Under the pieces are notes generated by a model that worked only from the letters and a program-made list of their open reading frames with translations, was not told where the DNA came from and made no database searches. The position numbers and the translations under genes are program-made. Below, one piece after another: positions 6,629 through 13,375 of a stretch of 16,083 bases of DNA (its first letter is position 1; each line of letters starts with the position of its first letter). Source of the stretch: Candidatus Bathyarchaeota archaeon (GTDB taxonomy: Archaea > Thermoproteota > Bathyarchaeia > Bathyarchaeales > Bathycorpusculaceae); the NCBI GenBank assembly GCA_030673805.1, contig DAOVIH010000019.1:1-16083 (forward strand), given 5' to 3'.

Positions 6629-6952
6629 TTGAGTTTTGTCAACAAAAGACCAAAGGTGTCCCTTTTGACTCAAGCAAAGAATTGTTCTCCACAGTGCCGT
6701 TCTTTCAAGTGTGCCAATAACTCTGTATTCTACCGTCGTGACTCAGTTTGGTGTAGGTTGACTGACGAACCATGTAACGTTGCGAACTGCACCTATTCCC
6801 TCTGTGTTAAGAGGCGTTTGCTCCCCCAGGGAGTCTGCGGAGAAACAGTAAAACGAAAAACGGTCGAAAAGAGAATGGAAGAAGTTCCCCTGGAACCGAT
6901 AAAGCTTCGAGGCAAAGCCCTGCGCAAGATAGGAGAAAAAGACTTCTTCTAA
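6629..6952 (+). CDS. Eight-cysteine protein, function unknown
   Basis: This 107-residue protein has eight cysteines at residues 19, 23, 28, 42, 49, 54, 59 and 70, in NCSPQCRSFKC, VWCRLTDEPC, NCTYSLC and QGVCG, and a basic, helical C-terminal half with charged tail EKDFF. The ordered spacing and the aromatic next to a cysteine (WC) argue for a real metal- or cluster-binding fold rather than a random frame. No family name is recalled. The only in-frame start is TTG at 6629; no clear ribosome site is present, but a TATA-like box lies 45 bases upstream. It ends before a hairpin and T-run at 6998-7021. Confidence 0.6.
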   Translation: MSFVNKRPKVSLLTQAKNCSPQCRSFKCANNSVFYRRDSVWCRLTDEPCNVANCTYSLCVKRRLLPQGVCGETVKRKTVEKRMEEVPLEPIKLRGKALRKIGEKDFF

Positions 6953-6997
6953 AGCCCCTCTAGCGCCTTTGTAACGAGTGAAGGAGCCAAGGGCTTG

Positions 6998-7021
6998 GGG
7001 AGACTCAATCTCCCTCTTTTT
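6998..7021 (+). terminator. Hairpin plus T-run between convergent genes
   Basis: GGGAGA at 6998-7003 pairs with TCTCCC at 7009-7014 across the loop CTCAA, then TCTTTTT follows. It ends the plus-strand small-gene group and touches the stop codon of the convergent rpo12 gene. In archaea the T-run is the likelier active part. Confidence 0.5.
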
Positions 7022-7187
7022 ATTCAGCTTTAACACGTTTAACTACAGGTGGTTTTATTTTCTTCAAAATCCGATAACCGCAAATAATGCACTTAACTTC
7101 TCCACCGCGCAGTTCAATTTCCTCAGAAGGTACCTTTGCGCCACAACGTATGCACTCGAATACAATCCCTGCTTTCTCCATCTGCAT
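7020..7187 (-). CDS. rpo12: DNA-directed RNA polymerase subunit Rpo12 (RpoP)
   Basis: Rpo12 is a small zinc-binding subunit of archaeal RNA polymerase, related to eukaryotic Rpb12, and sits at the Rpo3/Rpo10/Rpo11 assembly platform. The 55-residue form has the zinc ribbon ECIRCGAK and VKCIICGYRI, then the basic tail PPVVKRVKAE that is diagnostic of the family. The open frame extends to 7214, but the leading MIFLCRKRK has no family counterpart. I place the start at ATG 7187, after AGGAAGAGG; a second ATG at 7181 is equally possible. It is a single gene divergent from trm5, sharing an A/T-rich promoter core. Confidence 0.93.
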   Translation of the reverse strand: MQMEKAGIVFECIRCGAKVPSEEIELRGGEVKCIICGYRILKKIKPPVVKRVKAE

Positions 7188-7217
7188 TTTCCTCTTCCTA
7201 CAAAGGAAAATCAATGT

Positions 7218-7227
7218 GCTTTTAAAT
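7218..7227. promoter_or_regulatory. Shared, near-symmetric TATA box for rpo12 and trm5
   Basis: GCTTTTAAAT lies between the divergent genes. On the minus strand the core reads TTTAAAAG and predicts an RNA start near 7196, about 9 bases before rpo12. On the plus strand CTTTTAAA predicts a start near 7250, about 13 bases before the trm5 TTG. Only one A/T core is visible in the gap. Confidence 0.45.
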
Positions 7228-7262
7228 GTTTCCAGAACTCTCTTTGTTAGTGAAGATGAAAC

Positions 7263-8126
7263 TTGAGGAAACCATTGCGAAAAAAGCTTATGGATTGCTC
7301 AACTAACAACTTGAAGGGAGTTTACAACTCCTTTGATGTTATTGGTGAAATCGCTGTAATTAAGCTGCCACGGGACTCTGCATGCAACGCTGGAAAAATT
7401 GCTTCAACTATTTTACGCACCCACAGAAACGTGAAAACAGTCTTGGCTCAGGAAAGCCCAATTGCAGGAGAATATAGACTCAGAAATCTATCTCTTGTAA
7501 AAGGTGAAAACAAAACAACCGCTCTCTACCGAGAATCCCATTGCTTATTCGAAGTTGATCTGGCTAAATGTTATTTTTCTCCTAGACTCTCCTACGAGAG
7601 AACACGGATTGCCAAGTTAGTTGAAAACCACGAGGTTGTACTCAACATGTTTGCTGGGGTTGGGTGTTTTTCCATAATCATTGCCAAACAGGTTAATGGT
7701 TCTAAAGTTATTTCTATTGATAAAAACCCAGTTGCACATTACTATATGGCGCGGAACGTCAGACTCAACAGCCTTTACGGCAAAGTGATCCCGTTGCTGG
7801 GGGACGCAAAGAAAGTGATCCAAGCTCGTCTCAAGCACATAGCTAATCGCATCCTGATGCCCCTGCCTGGAAAAGCTTTCGAGTATTTGCCGTATGCGCT
7901 GTCCGCCCTTTCAAAAAAAGGTGGCTATCTTCACTACTATGATTTTCAACATGCCGCAAAGAATGAAAATCCAACCAATTGGGTAACGCAAAAAGTGACC
8001 AAGAAACTCTCAAGACTTAATGTGAAATTTGAAGTTATCTCTTCACGAGTCGTTAGGAGTACAGGCCCAAATTGGCATCAAATAGTCTTGGACCTTTATG
8101 TCGAACCCTTGCGGCAAGTAATTTGA
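7263..8126 (+). CDS. trm5: tRNA (guanine-N1)-methyltransferase, Trm5 family
   Basis: Trm5 methylates N1 of G37 in tRNA using S-adenosylmethionine, preventing frameshifting and feeding wyosine synthesis. The 287-residue protein has the Trm5 domain-2 opening SFDVIGEIAVIKLP at 23-36, YFSPRLSYERTRIAKLV at 104-120, the SAM loop NMFAGVG at 128-134, acidic D153 in IDKNP, GDA at 180-182, and LMPLPGKAFEYL at 198-209 followed by GGYLHYYDF. The N-terminal D1 domain of longer Trm5b forms is mostly absent, so a short class is likely. Start is TTG at 7263; an ATG at 7256 is in another frame and stops after 16 codons. It diverges from rpo12 and is followed by trm112. Confidence 0.9.
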   Translation: MRKPLRKKLMDCSTNNLKGVYNSFDVIGEIAVIKLPRDSACNAGKIASTILRTHRNVKTVLAQESPIAGEYRLRNLSLVKGENKTTALYRESHCLFEVDLAKCYFSPRLSYERTRIAKLVENHEVVLNMFAGVGCFSIIIAKQVNGSKVISIDKNPVAHYYMARNVRLNSLYGKVIPLLGDAKKVIQARLKHIANRILMPLPGKAFEYLPYALSALSKKGGYLHYYDFQHAAKNENPTNWVTQKVTKKLSRLNVKFEVISSRVVRSTGPNWHQIVLDLYVEPLRQVI

Positions 8127-8127
8127 A

Positions 8128-8138
8128 AGTTTTATATG
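8128..8138 (+). promoter_or_regulatory. TATA box of trm112
   Basis: AGTTTTATATG lies just after the trm5 stop. Its core is about 37 bases before the trm112 ATG, predicting a leader of about 10 bases starting near 8160. Confidence 0.5.
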
Positions 8139-8170
8139 TTCTTCCTCACATTTGAGACCTAGTGGCTTAA

Positions 8171-8449
8171 ATGAAGAGAAAACTGATGGATATTCTGGCC
8201 TGTCCTATAGATAAGCAACATCCACTCGAACTTCATGTTTTCGAAGAGAAAGATGAAATTGTAGAAGGCCTGATCGTTTGTCCGAAGTGTCTGAGATGGT
8301 ATCCTATTCGTGACGAAATCCCTGAGATGTTGCCTGATGAACTCCGAAAAGAAAGCCAAGATCTTCCCTTTCTGAAAAAGTGGAAAACTCAGATAGCTGA
8401 GAAAATACTTGCAGAAGGCAAACCCTTCAGCTTAAGACGTTCAAAGTGA
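8171..8449 (+). CDS. trm112: Trm112 family methyltransferase activator
   Basis: Trm112 is a small partner that stabilises several methyltransferases, including Trm9-, Trm11-, Mtq2- and Bud23-type enzymes acting on tRNA, rRNA and release factors. The 92-residue protein opens with KLMDILACPIDKQHPLEL and carries VCPKCLRWYPIRDEIPEMLP, the standard pattern of the two zinc-ribbon halves and the partner-binding P-I-x-D-x-I-P segment. The first half keeps one cysteine (CPID), a variant I recall from other archaea. ATG at 8171 follows its own TATA-like box, so it may be expressed apart from trm5. It converges on the oxidoreductase gene at 8471, with T-rich sequence between them. Confidence 0.92.
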   Translation: MKRKLMDILACPIDKQHPLELHVFEEKDEIVEGLIVCPKCLRWYPIRDEIPEMLPDELRKESQDLPFLKKWKTQIAEKILAEGKPFSLRRSK

Positions 8450-8470
8450 GGATTTGGCCGTTTTACTCTT

Positions 8471-9418
8471 TTATCCTATCTTTATTGCCTTACTTTTAGT
8501 TGATGATTTAAGCGCAGCTTCAGCTATCTCTAGAGCCTTCAACCCATCAACTCCTGTTACTAACGGTTTCTTGTCTTTCAATACGCATTCTGTAAAGTGT
8601 TGCAGTTCCAGTTTCAAGGGTTCCTGCCTTGGGAATCTGGGTTGAAGGTTCTGACTTGCTTCTTCAATCCACACCTCTTGTGTTATATAGTCTAATTTCA
8701 TTATCGCCTTACTTCCTGTGACTACCAGATTTCGTGTTTTATAAGGCGTCAGCCAGTTAGATTCTATAAAGGCACTCTTTCCATCCTTATAGGTCATCAT
8801 TATCTGGGAGTAATCTTCAAATTTTCTATGTCTCATGCTTCCAGTTTTTGCGTAAACGGCAATCGGATCTTCGTTAAAAACGAACCTCATGATGTCTATA
8901 TCATGAATCGCAGTGTCTTTAACCACTCCTACATCGCCTATTCTCTCAGGCCAAAAAGAAACTCTCTTCGCGGTCGCACAAACCAGTTCTCCAATCTTTT
9001 TGGTTTCGATGTCTTCTCTAATTTTTTGGATTCCTGGAATGAATCGCATCAAGAATCCAACTGTGAGACATACATGGTGCTCTTCGGCTGCTTGCAAAAG
9101 TTTGCTCGCTTGTTTTGAATTGGTGGACATTGGTTTTTCCACTAAAACGTGTTTTTCTGCTTTGAGGGCGCTATACGCTTCTTTGAATAAACTTGTTGAC
9201 CGAGTGCATACGCTTACAGCTTCTACTTCTTCATTTTTCAGCATTCTCCTGCTGTCGGTGTATGCTTTCACACCGAACTTATTGGCAATGCTCTTTGCTC
9301 TCTCAGGGTTTACGTCGCAAATAGCCACTAATTGGGTTGAGTCCAATTCTGTGTAAATCCTTGCATGGTTTTTCCCCCAAAAACCCGTACCAATTACAGC
9401 AACATCTAGCTTCTTCAT
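8471..9418 (-). CDS. Gfo/Idh/MocA family NAD(P)-dependent oxidoreductase
   Basis: Members oxidise or reduce sugar C-3 or related hydroxyls; WlbA/WbpB types oxidise UDP-GlcNAc uronic acid at C-3. The 315-residue protein has a Rossmann loop IGTGFWG at 9-15, the EKP motif at 94-96 (VLVEKPMS) whose Lys is catalytic, and DTAIHDIDIMRF at 168-179 holding the usual Asp and His of the active site. The C-terminal alpha/beta domain is complete. ATG at 9418 overlaps the preceding dehydrogenase-like gene by 4 bases (ATGA) with AGGAG just upstream, so the two are translationally coupled. The exact substrate cannot be read from sequence. It is the last gene of the sugar operon. Confidence 0.9.
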   Translation of the reverse strand: MKKLDVAVIGTGFWGKNHARIYTELDSTQLVAICDVNPERAKSIANKFGVKAYTDSRRMLKNEEVEAVSVCTRSTSLFKEAYSALKAEKHVLVEKPMSTNSKQASKLLQAAEEHHVCLTVGFLMRFIPGIQKIREDIETKKIGELVCATAKRVSFWPERIGDVGVVKDTAIHDIDIMRFVFNEDPIAVYAKTGSMRHRKFEDYSQIMMTYKDGKSAFIESNWLTPYKTRNLVVTGSKAIMKLDYITQEVWIEEASQNLQPRFPRQEPLKLELQHFTECVLKDKKPLVTGVDGLKALEIAEAALKSSTKSKAIKIG

Positions 9419-10788
9419 TTCTTCACTTCTCCTTTGCCGAAGCCCCGATACACAAAACCTTCTTTTTCTACTTTTTTGGGCTCCAATTCCCCACTGAAAT
9501 CAATTATCGCAGCTGGCATTTTCATTATGAGCCGCATTTTCTTAAAGTTTAACCGCTTAATTGAGTTTTGGCTGGTTACTATTATCATGCAATCAGTGCC
9601 TTCTACCGTTTCATTTAGATTCTGCCTCATTAGGCTGCTGAAATCTGATGACTTGTCCCTCGAAAAATGAGGACAGTACAATCTAACTCTTGCACCTTTT
9701 GCCTCTAGTCTTTCAACTAACTTGCCAGTTGTTGTTTGGGCAAAGACTTTTCCTTCGGTGTCTCCTGTTGAGGAAAGCAATGCTATTTTAGCTCTTCTGA
9801 TAGTTTTTCCGCAGTTTCGAAGTGCATTTTGTGTTAGTTTGATCGCATGTTTAATCATGTTCTTGTTTATTTCTTGTGCAAGTGAAACAATCCTAAGTTT
9901 AATGTTGAAGTTTTCCGCGCTTTCAATCAAGAGACATATTTCTTTCCTGTTTTCTTCTTCTGAAATTCCTGGATGAGAAACCATGTTTCTGGGGGTGACT
10001 CCTAGAAATTCAATGACTTCAAAGTAATCTTGTTTCGCCTCTTGACATAAGACTGCTAATTCATTTGCTAGGGCCTGATCTACTTCCAGTTTAGCGGTTG
10101 CGAAAAGCGAAGCTAATTCAGCTGTTTTTACATTTAAAGTTCGTTTCTGTTCCTCCTTTGAAATGGTGGCAAGAATTATTGCACTTGAATTCAAGCTCTT
10201 ATTTTCTAGCGCAGCAATTCGCACTCCTTTTTTTCCTCGCAAATCCGTCCGCAAGTCTGAAAACTTAATAGGCCAGTAAGCTAAACCGAAATCCACCCCA
10301 ACTTTGAACCCTGAATTGTTTTCTAAGGCTTCCTTAATGACTTCTTCCATGAATCCAAATCCTGCGATATCCGAGTAGATGACTAGAGCCCCCTTGCGAA
10401 GTGTTTTCCCAATCTTTTTACAGGTTTCTTTTACTTTTGAGTCGTGTGGAGTATTCTCTCTATCAATCCTTGTAGATCCTGTAATTATAATGAAATCGCT
10501 CTGGCTGAAGGCTCTATCCATTTCTTTTGTGGTCATCAACTGACCCTTTGCCACAAAACGCCTTAGATCGGATCGTGTTTCTCTTTTCATGAATGGACTT
10601 CTGCCTCTGCCTAAGTCGTCAACCAAACTATGATCATTGTCTGTGCAAATAACTCTAAAACCTACCCCCGCGAAGGTGAGTGCACAAATGAAGCCTTCAT
10701 ACCCACATCCCACAACACAAATATTGAACTCTCCTCTTTTTTCGAAAGTGTCTAATTCTCCTATCTTTAACCCCAATGCTGTAGGCAT
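9415..10788 (-). CDS. UDP-glucose/GDP-mannose dehydrogenase homologue, catalytically degenerate
   Basis: The fold is that of UDP-sugar 6-dehydrogenases (Ugd, WecC, WbpA), which oxidise C-6 to a uronic acid. The 457-residue protein keeps the N-terminal NAD loop VVGCGYEGF at 25-33, the central helix ALANELAVLCQEA at 239-251 and a C-terminal nucleotide domain (GKLVERLEAKGARVRLYCP at 355-373). Key catalytic elements are gone. After HPGI (272-275), where the family has GFGGSCxPKD with the catalytic Cys, it reads SEEENRKEICLL. The ST-x2-PGTT loop has become YSDIAGFGF, SPER has become YWPIKF, and the FKP-x4-DxR segment is SSTGDTEGKVF. ATG at 10788 has GGGAG upstream. The frame is intact, so the gene appears maintained. 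It starts 29 bases after the GlmM-like gene. Confidence 0.85.
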   Translation of the reverse strand: MPTALGLKIGELDTFEKRGEFNICVVGCGYEGFICALTFAGVGFRVICTDNDHSLVDDLGRGRSPFMKRETRSDLRRFVAKGQLMTTKEMDRAFSQSDFIIITGSTRIDRENTPHDSKVKETCKKIGKTLRKGALVIYSDIAGFGFMEEVIKEALENNSGFKVGVDFGLAYWPIKFSDLRTDLRGKKGVRIAALENKSLNSSAIILATISKEEQKRTLNVKTAELASLFATAKLEVDQALANELAVLCQEAKQDYFEVIEFLGVTPRNMVSHPGISEEENRKEICLLIESAENFNIKLRIVSLAQEINKNMIKHAIKLTQNALRNCGKTIRRAKIALLSSTGDTEGKVFAQTTTGKLVERLEAKGARVRLYCPHFSRDKSSDFSSLMRQNLNETVEGTDCMIIVTSQNSIKRLNFKKMRLIMKMPAAIIDFSGELEPKKVEKEGFVYRGFGKGEVKK

Positions 10789-10817
10789 GTAAGCTCTCCC
10801 CTGTTTTCTGAAAACTT

Positions 10818-12188
10818 CTAAATTGTCTCTATAAGCCTCTCCAATTTTTCGCTATACTCCGAGACTAATTTTGATGCTGTCTTTTGATCTTTTGCTTCTG
10901 CGTACAATCTGCAAACAGGTTCTGTTCCGCTGGGCCTTACTAAGATGGCGCTTTTGTCAGGAAACCAAATCTTCACTCCGTCGATCGTACTTGTGTTTGA
11001 CTCTTTCACTCCTTCAATCAGTTTTTCTATTAGTTTTTCTTTTTTCTCTGGTGGACACTTTGCCTTTCCTTTTTCAATGAAGTATTTTGGTAGCTCTCCA
11101 ATAAGCTCTGAAAGTTTTTTGTTAGTCTCAGTCATTATTTCCAAAATTAAGGCTGTTGTCATCGCTCCGTCACGAACTGACTGGTGGGGCCCATAAAAGA
11201 CTCCTCCGTTCTCTTCTCCCCCCAATCTTGCCTTTACTTCTTTCATTGTTTGAGACACAGTTACGCTGCCAACCCTTGTCCAAACGATTTCGCCACCAAA
11301 TTCATCTGCAATGTCTTCAACAAGTGCAGAAGAACTCACCGGGGTCACAATTTTTTCGTTGGGATTTTTAATGAGGAATCTCTTTTCAATTAGACCAAAG
11401 GTTTTATCACCCCAGCAGACTTCACCGTTTTCATCAACAAAGATTGACCGATCAGCATCCCCATCAAATGCAACTCCCAAGTCTGCGCCCACTGATCTCA
11501 CGACTAAAGATAGTTCTGCTAAGTTTTCAGGTCGTGGTTCAGGCATTCTACCCGGGAAAGTTCCGTCAATGTTCCCATTTAAGCTTGTGACTTTGCAGCC
11601 TAAATCTCTCAAAAGAGTTGGTGCTGCTAGACATCCGACACTATTGGCAGTGTCTATAACAACATGAAAACGTTTCTTGGCGATCTCGGAGACATCTATC
11701 TGTTTCTTTATCGCGTCTACATAATTCTCGATTATCCCTACTGACTCTTGGATCGTTCCGATTTTGTCCCACTCTGCAAGAGTGGCCTTTTCTTCGAAGA
11801 AAATCTTTTCAATCGATTTCTCCTGTTCATGTGATATCTCAATGCCGTCTCTCCAGATTACTTTGACACCGTTATACTCAGGTGGATTATGCGAAGCTGT
11901 GATTATTACCCCGCCATCAAACTCATGGGTTTTTATTGAATACTGTAGTGCCGGCGTGGGGGCCATCCCTGCTAAGAACACATGATTTCCAGCTGCAATC
12001 AAACCCGATGTTATCCCCCTTGAGAACATTGGGCCACTAGTTCTAGCGTCATATCCCACCAAAATCTTCTTATTATCGCCGAAGAAACTCCCGATTGCTA
12101 CGCCCAATTTCACAATCATTTCCGGGGTTAGCTCAGTATTCACTTTTCCCCTTACGCCGTTGGTTCCAAAAAGTCTCCTCTGAGTCAT
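10818..12188 (-). CDS. glmM: Phosphohexomutase, GlmM/PMM type
   Basis: The alpha-D-phosphohexomutase superfamily interconverts hexose 6- and 1-phosphates; GlmM acts on glucosamine phosphate. The 456-residue protein has all four active-site loops: TASHNPP (97-103, phosphoserine S99), DGDADR (242-247, Mg site), GEENGG (324-329, sugar-specificity loop) and RPSGTEP (418-424, phosphate site). The opening LFGTNGVRG and the length agree with archaeal GlmM or ManB proteins; the sequence does not settle glucosamine versus mannose or glucose. ATG at 12188 has AGGAGAC about 11 bases upstream. It is the second gene of the operon, 22 bases after the nucleotidyltransferase, a pairing that supplies a sugar 1-phosphate to be activated. 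Confidence 0.92.
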   Translation of the reverse strand: MTQRRLFGTNGVRGKVNTELTPEMIVKLGVAIGSFFGDNKKILVGYDARTSGPMFSRGITSGLIAAGNHVFLAGMAPTPALQYSIKTHEFDGGVIITASHNPPEYNGVKVIWRDGIEISHEQEKSIEKIFFEEKATLAEWDKIGTIQESVGIIENYVDAIKKQIDVSEIAKKRFHVVIDTANSVGCLAAPTLLRDLGCKVTSLNGNIDGTFPGRMPEPRPENLAELSLVVRSVGADLGVAFDGDADRSIFVDENGEVCWGDKTFGLIEKRFLIKNPNEKIVTPVSSSALVEDIADEFGGEIVWTRVGSVTVSQTMKEVKARLGGEENGGVFYGPHQSVRDGAMTTALILEIMTETNKKLSELIGELPKYFIEKGKAKCPPEKKEKLIEKLIEGVKESNTSTIDGVKIWFPDKSAILVRPSGTEPVCRLYAEAKDQKTASKLVSEYSEKLERLIETI

Positions 12189-12210
12189 GGTGTTGTTATG
12201 TCTCCTGTTC

Positions 12211-13299
12211 TTAACAGAGCATTTTTGGTTCTAATATGTTTTCAGAGACCTCTTTACCAGGACAAATTGCGACTTCTTCCGAGAGTAAAACGTCGTCCCT
12301 GATTTTTGCCCGGTCACCGACAATGCACCCTCTGCCTACTTTCACAGTTTTTCCAATTGAGGCACCTTCACCTATTATAGCCCCTTCTATTGACGAGGAA
12401 TCACCTATTTTTACATTCGGAAAAATGACGGAATCTCTGATCTGCACTCCTCTTCCGATGTGTACCCCTTTTCCTAGGACGGCGTAAGGTCCCACAACCG
12501 ATCTGCTTTCTACGGTGACATGATTATCTAATGCAACAGGTGGTCTAACTGTAAAGTCTCCTGAATATTGCCACTTTCTTTCTATGAAGAGTTGATCAAG
12601 TAGAATCTTGTTTGTTTTCAAATACTCGTCGGGTTTTCCTATATCCATCCACAAACCATGGGTAACATGTCCGTAGAGAACTCTTTTCTGAGCAAGCTGA
12701 GGGAAAATTTCCCTCTCCATGGAAACTGCTTTGCCTTTTTGAATGAAATCGAAAATTTTGGGGCTTACCACGTAGACTCCTGCGTTTATGAAATTAGTTG
12801 GAGCTGTTCCCCTATCTGGTTTTTCTATGAATCTCTTTATGCGATTACCCCGGTCTAGTTCTGCTACGCCATACCTGCTGGGGTTTTCAACTTCACAAAG
12901 TGCAATTGTTCCTACTGCTTTTCTTTTGCGGTGAGTTTCCAAAATCTCTCTGTAACTAAGATCTGCAAATATGTCTCCATTTAAAACTAGAAAGGGTTCA
13001 TCATGGCCAATTAGTTTCTCAGCTCTTTTTATGGGTCCAGCCGTTCCAAGTGGGGTATTCAGTGGGTCTGAGGAGTACCTAATCTTTAATCCGTGTTTTT
13101 TCAATTTCTTTTGCTTGATAAACCACTCTGTTTGCTTATTGACTGCTAGTATGGCCTCCGCAACATCATTTTCTGCAAGTCTTTCGTAGATCCACTGAAG
13201 TAGTGGTCTATTAACTATCGGAAAAAGGGTCTTTGGTCTTGTGCAGCTTAATGGCCGCAATCTAGTTCCAAAACCACCAGCAAGGATAAGGGCTTTCAT
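12211..13299 (-). CDS. Sugar-1-phosphate nucleotidyltransferase with left-handed beta-helix tail
   Basis: This enzyme couples a sugar 1-phosphate to an NTP. The 362-residue protein opens MKALILAGGFGTRLRPLSCT with RPKTLFPI, the pyrophosphorylase signature; LNGDIFAD holds the metal Asp and IEKPDR the usual sugar-site loop. From about residue 245, imperfect hexapeptide repeats (VGPYAVLGKGVHIGRGVQIR, later IIGEGASIGKTVKVGRG) form a beta helix. The architecture fits archaeal GlmU-like or mannose-1-phosphate guanylyltransferase-like proteins. An added acetyltransferase activity, as in GlmU, is possible but not shown. I use ATG 13299 rather than TTG 13323 because the family starts MKALILAGG. It is the first gene of the operon, with a TATA-like box near 13342-13352. 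Confidence 0.9.
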   Translation of the reverse strand: MKALILAGGFGTRLRPLSCTRPKTLFPIVNRPLLQWIYERLAENDVAEAILAVNKQTEWFIKQKKLKKHGLKIRYSSDPLNTPLGTAGPIKRAEKLIGHDEPFLVLNGDIFADLSYREILETHRKRKAVGTIALCEVENPSRYGVAELDRGNRIKRFIEKPDRGTAPTNFINAGVYVVSPKIFDFIQKGKAVSMEREIFPQLAQKRVLYGHVTHGLWMDIGKPDEYLKTNKILLDQLFIERKWQYSGDFTVRPPVALDNHVTVESRSVVGPYAVLGKGVHIGRGVQIRDSVIFPNVKIGDSSSIEGAIIGEGASIGKTVKVGRGCIVGDRAKIRDDVLLSEEVAICPGKEVSENILEPKMLC

Positions 13300-13339
13300 T
13301 GTTTTTCTACACCGTAATTGCAAACTTATTATTTACTGC

Positions 13340-13352
13340 TTTTTAATATAAA
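13340..13352. promoter_or_regulatory. Divergent TATA-like region for the sugar operon and the creatininase-family gene
   Basis: The minus strand reads GTTTATATTAAAA, predicting RNA near 13320 and a leader of about 21 bases for the nucleotidyltransferase. The plus strand reads TTTTAATATAAAC, which would place RNA near 13372, just before the TTG at 13376. However, an SD-like AAGGTGG at 13363-13369 suggests plus transcripts begin further upstream. Confidence 0.4.
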
Positions 13353-13375
13353 CAGTTTTGAGAAGGTGGCCTTAT

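Noticed and set aside
8913..9356. Plus-strand 147-codon open frame
   Set aside because: It is antisense to the conserved core of the Gfo/Idh oxidoreductase, has a low-complexity Ser/Leu-rich translation and no recognisable domain.
10803..10815. GTTTTCTGAAAAC palindrome between the GlmM-like and dehydrogenase-like genes
   Set aside because: It is a short, A/T-rich, odd-centred dyad inside an operon with no T-run, most likely chance.
11311..11667. Plus-strand 118-codon open frame
   Set aside because: It lies fully opposite the GlmM-like active-site region (DGDADR), whose conservation explains the open frame.
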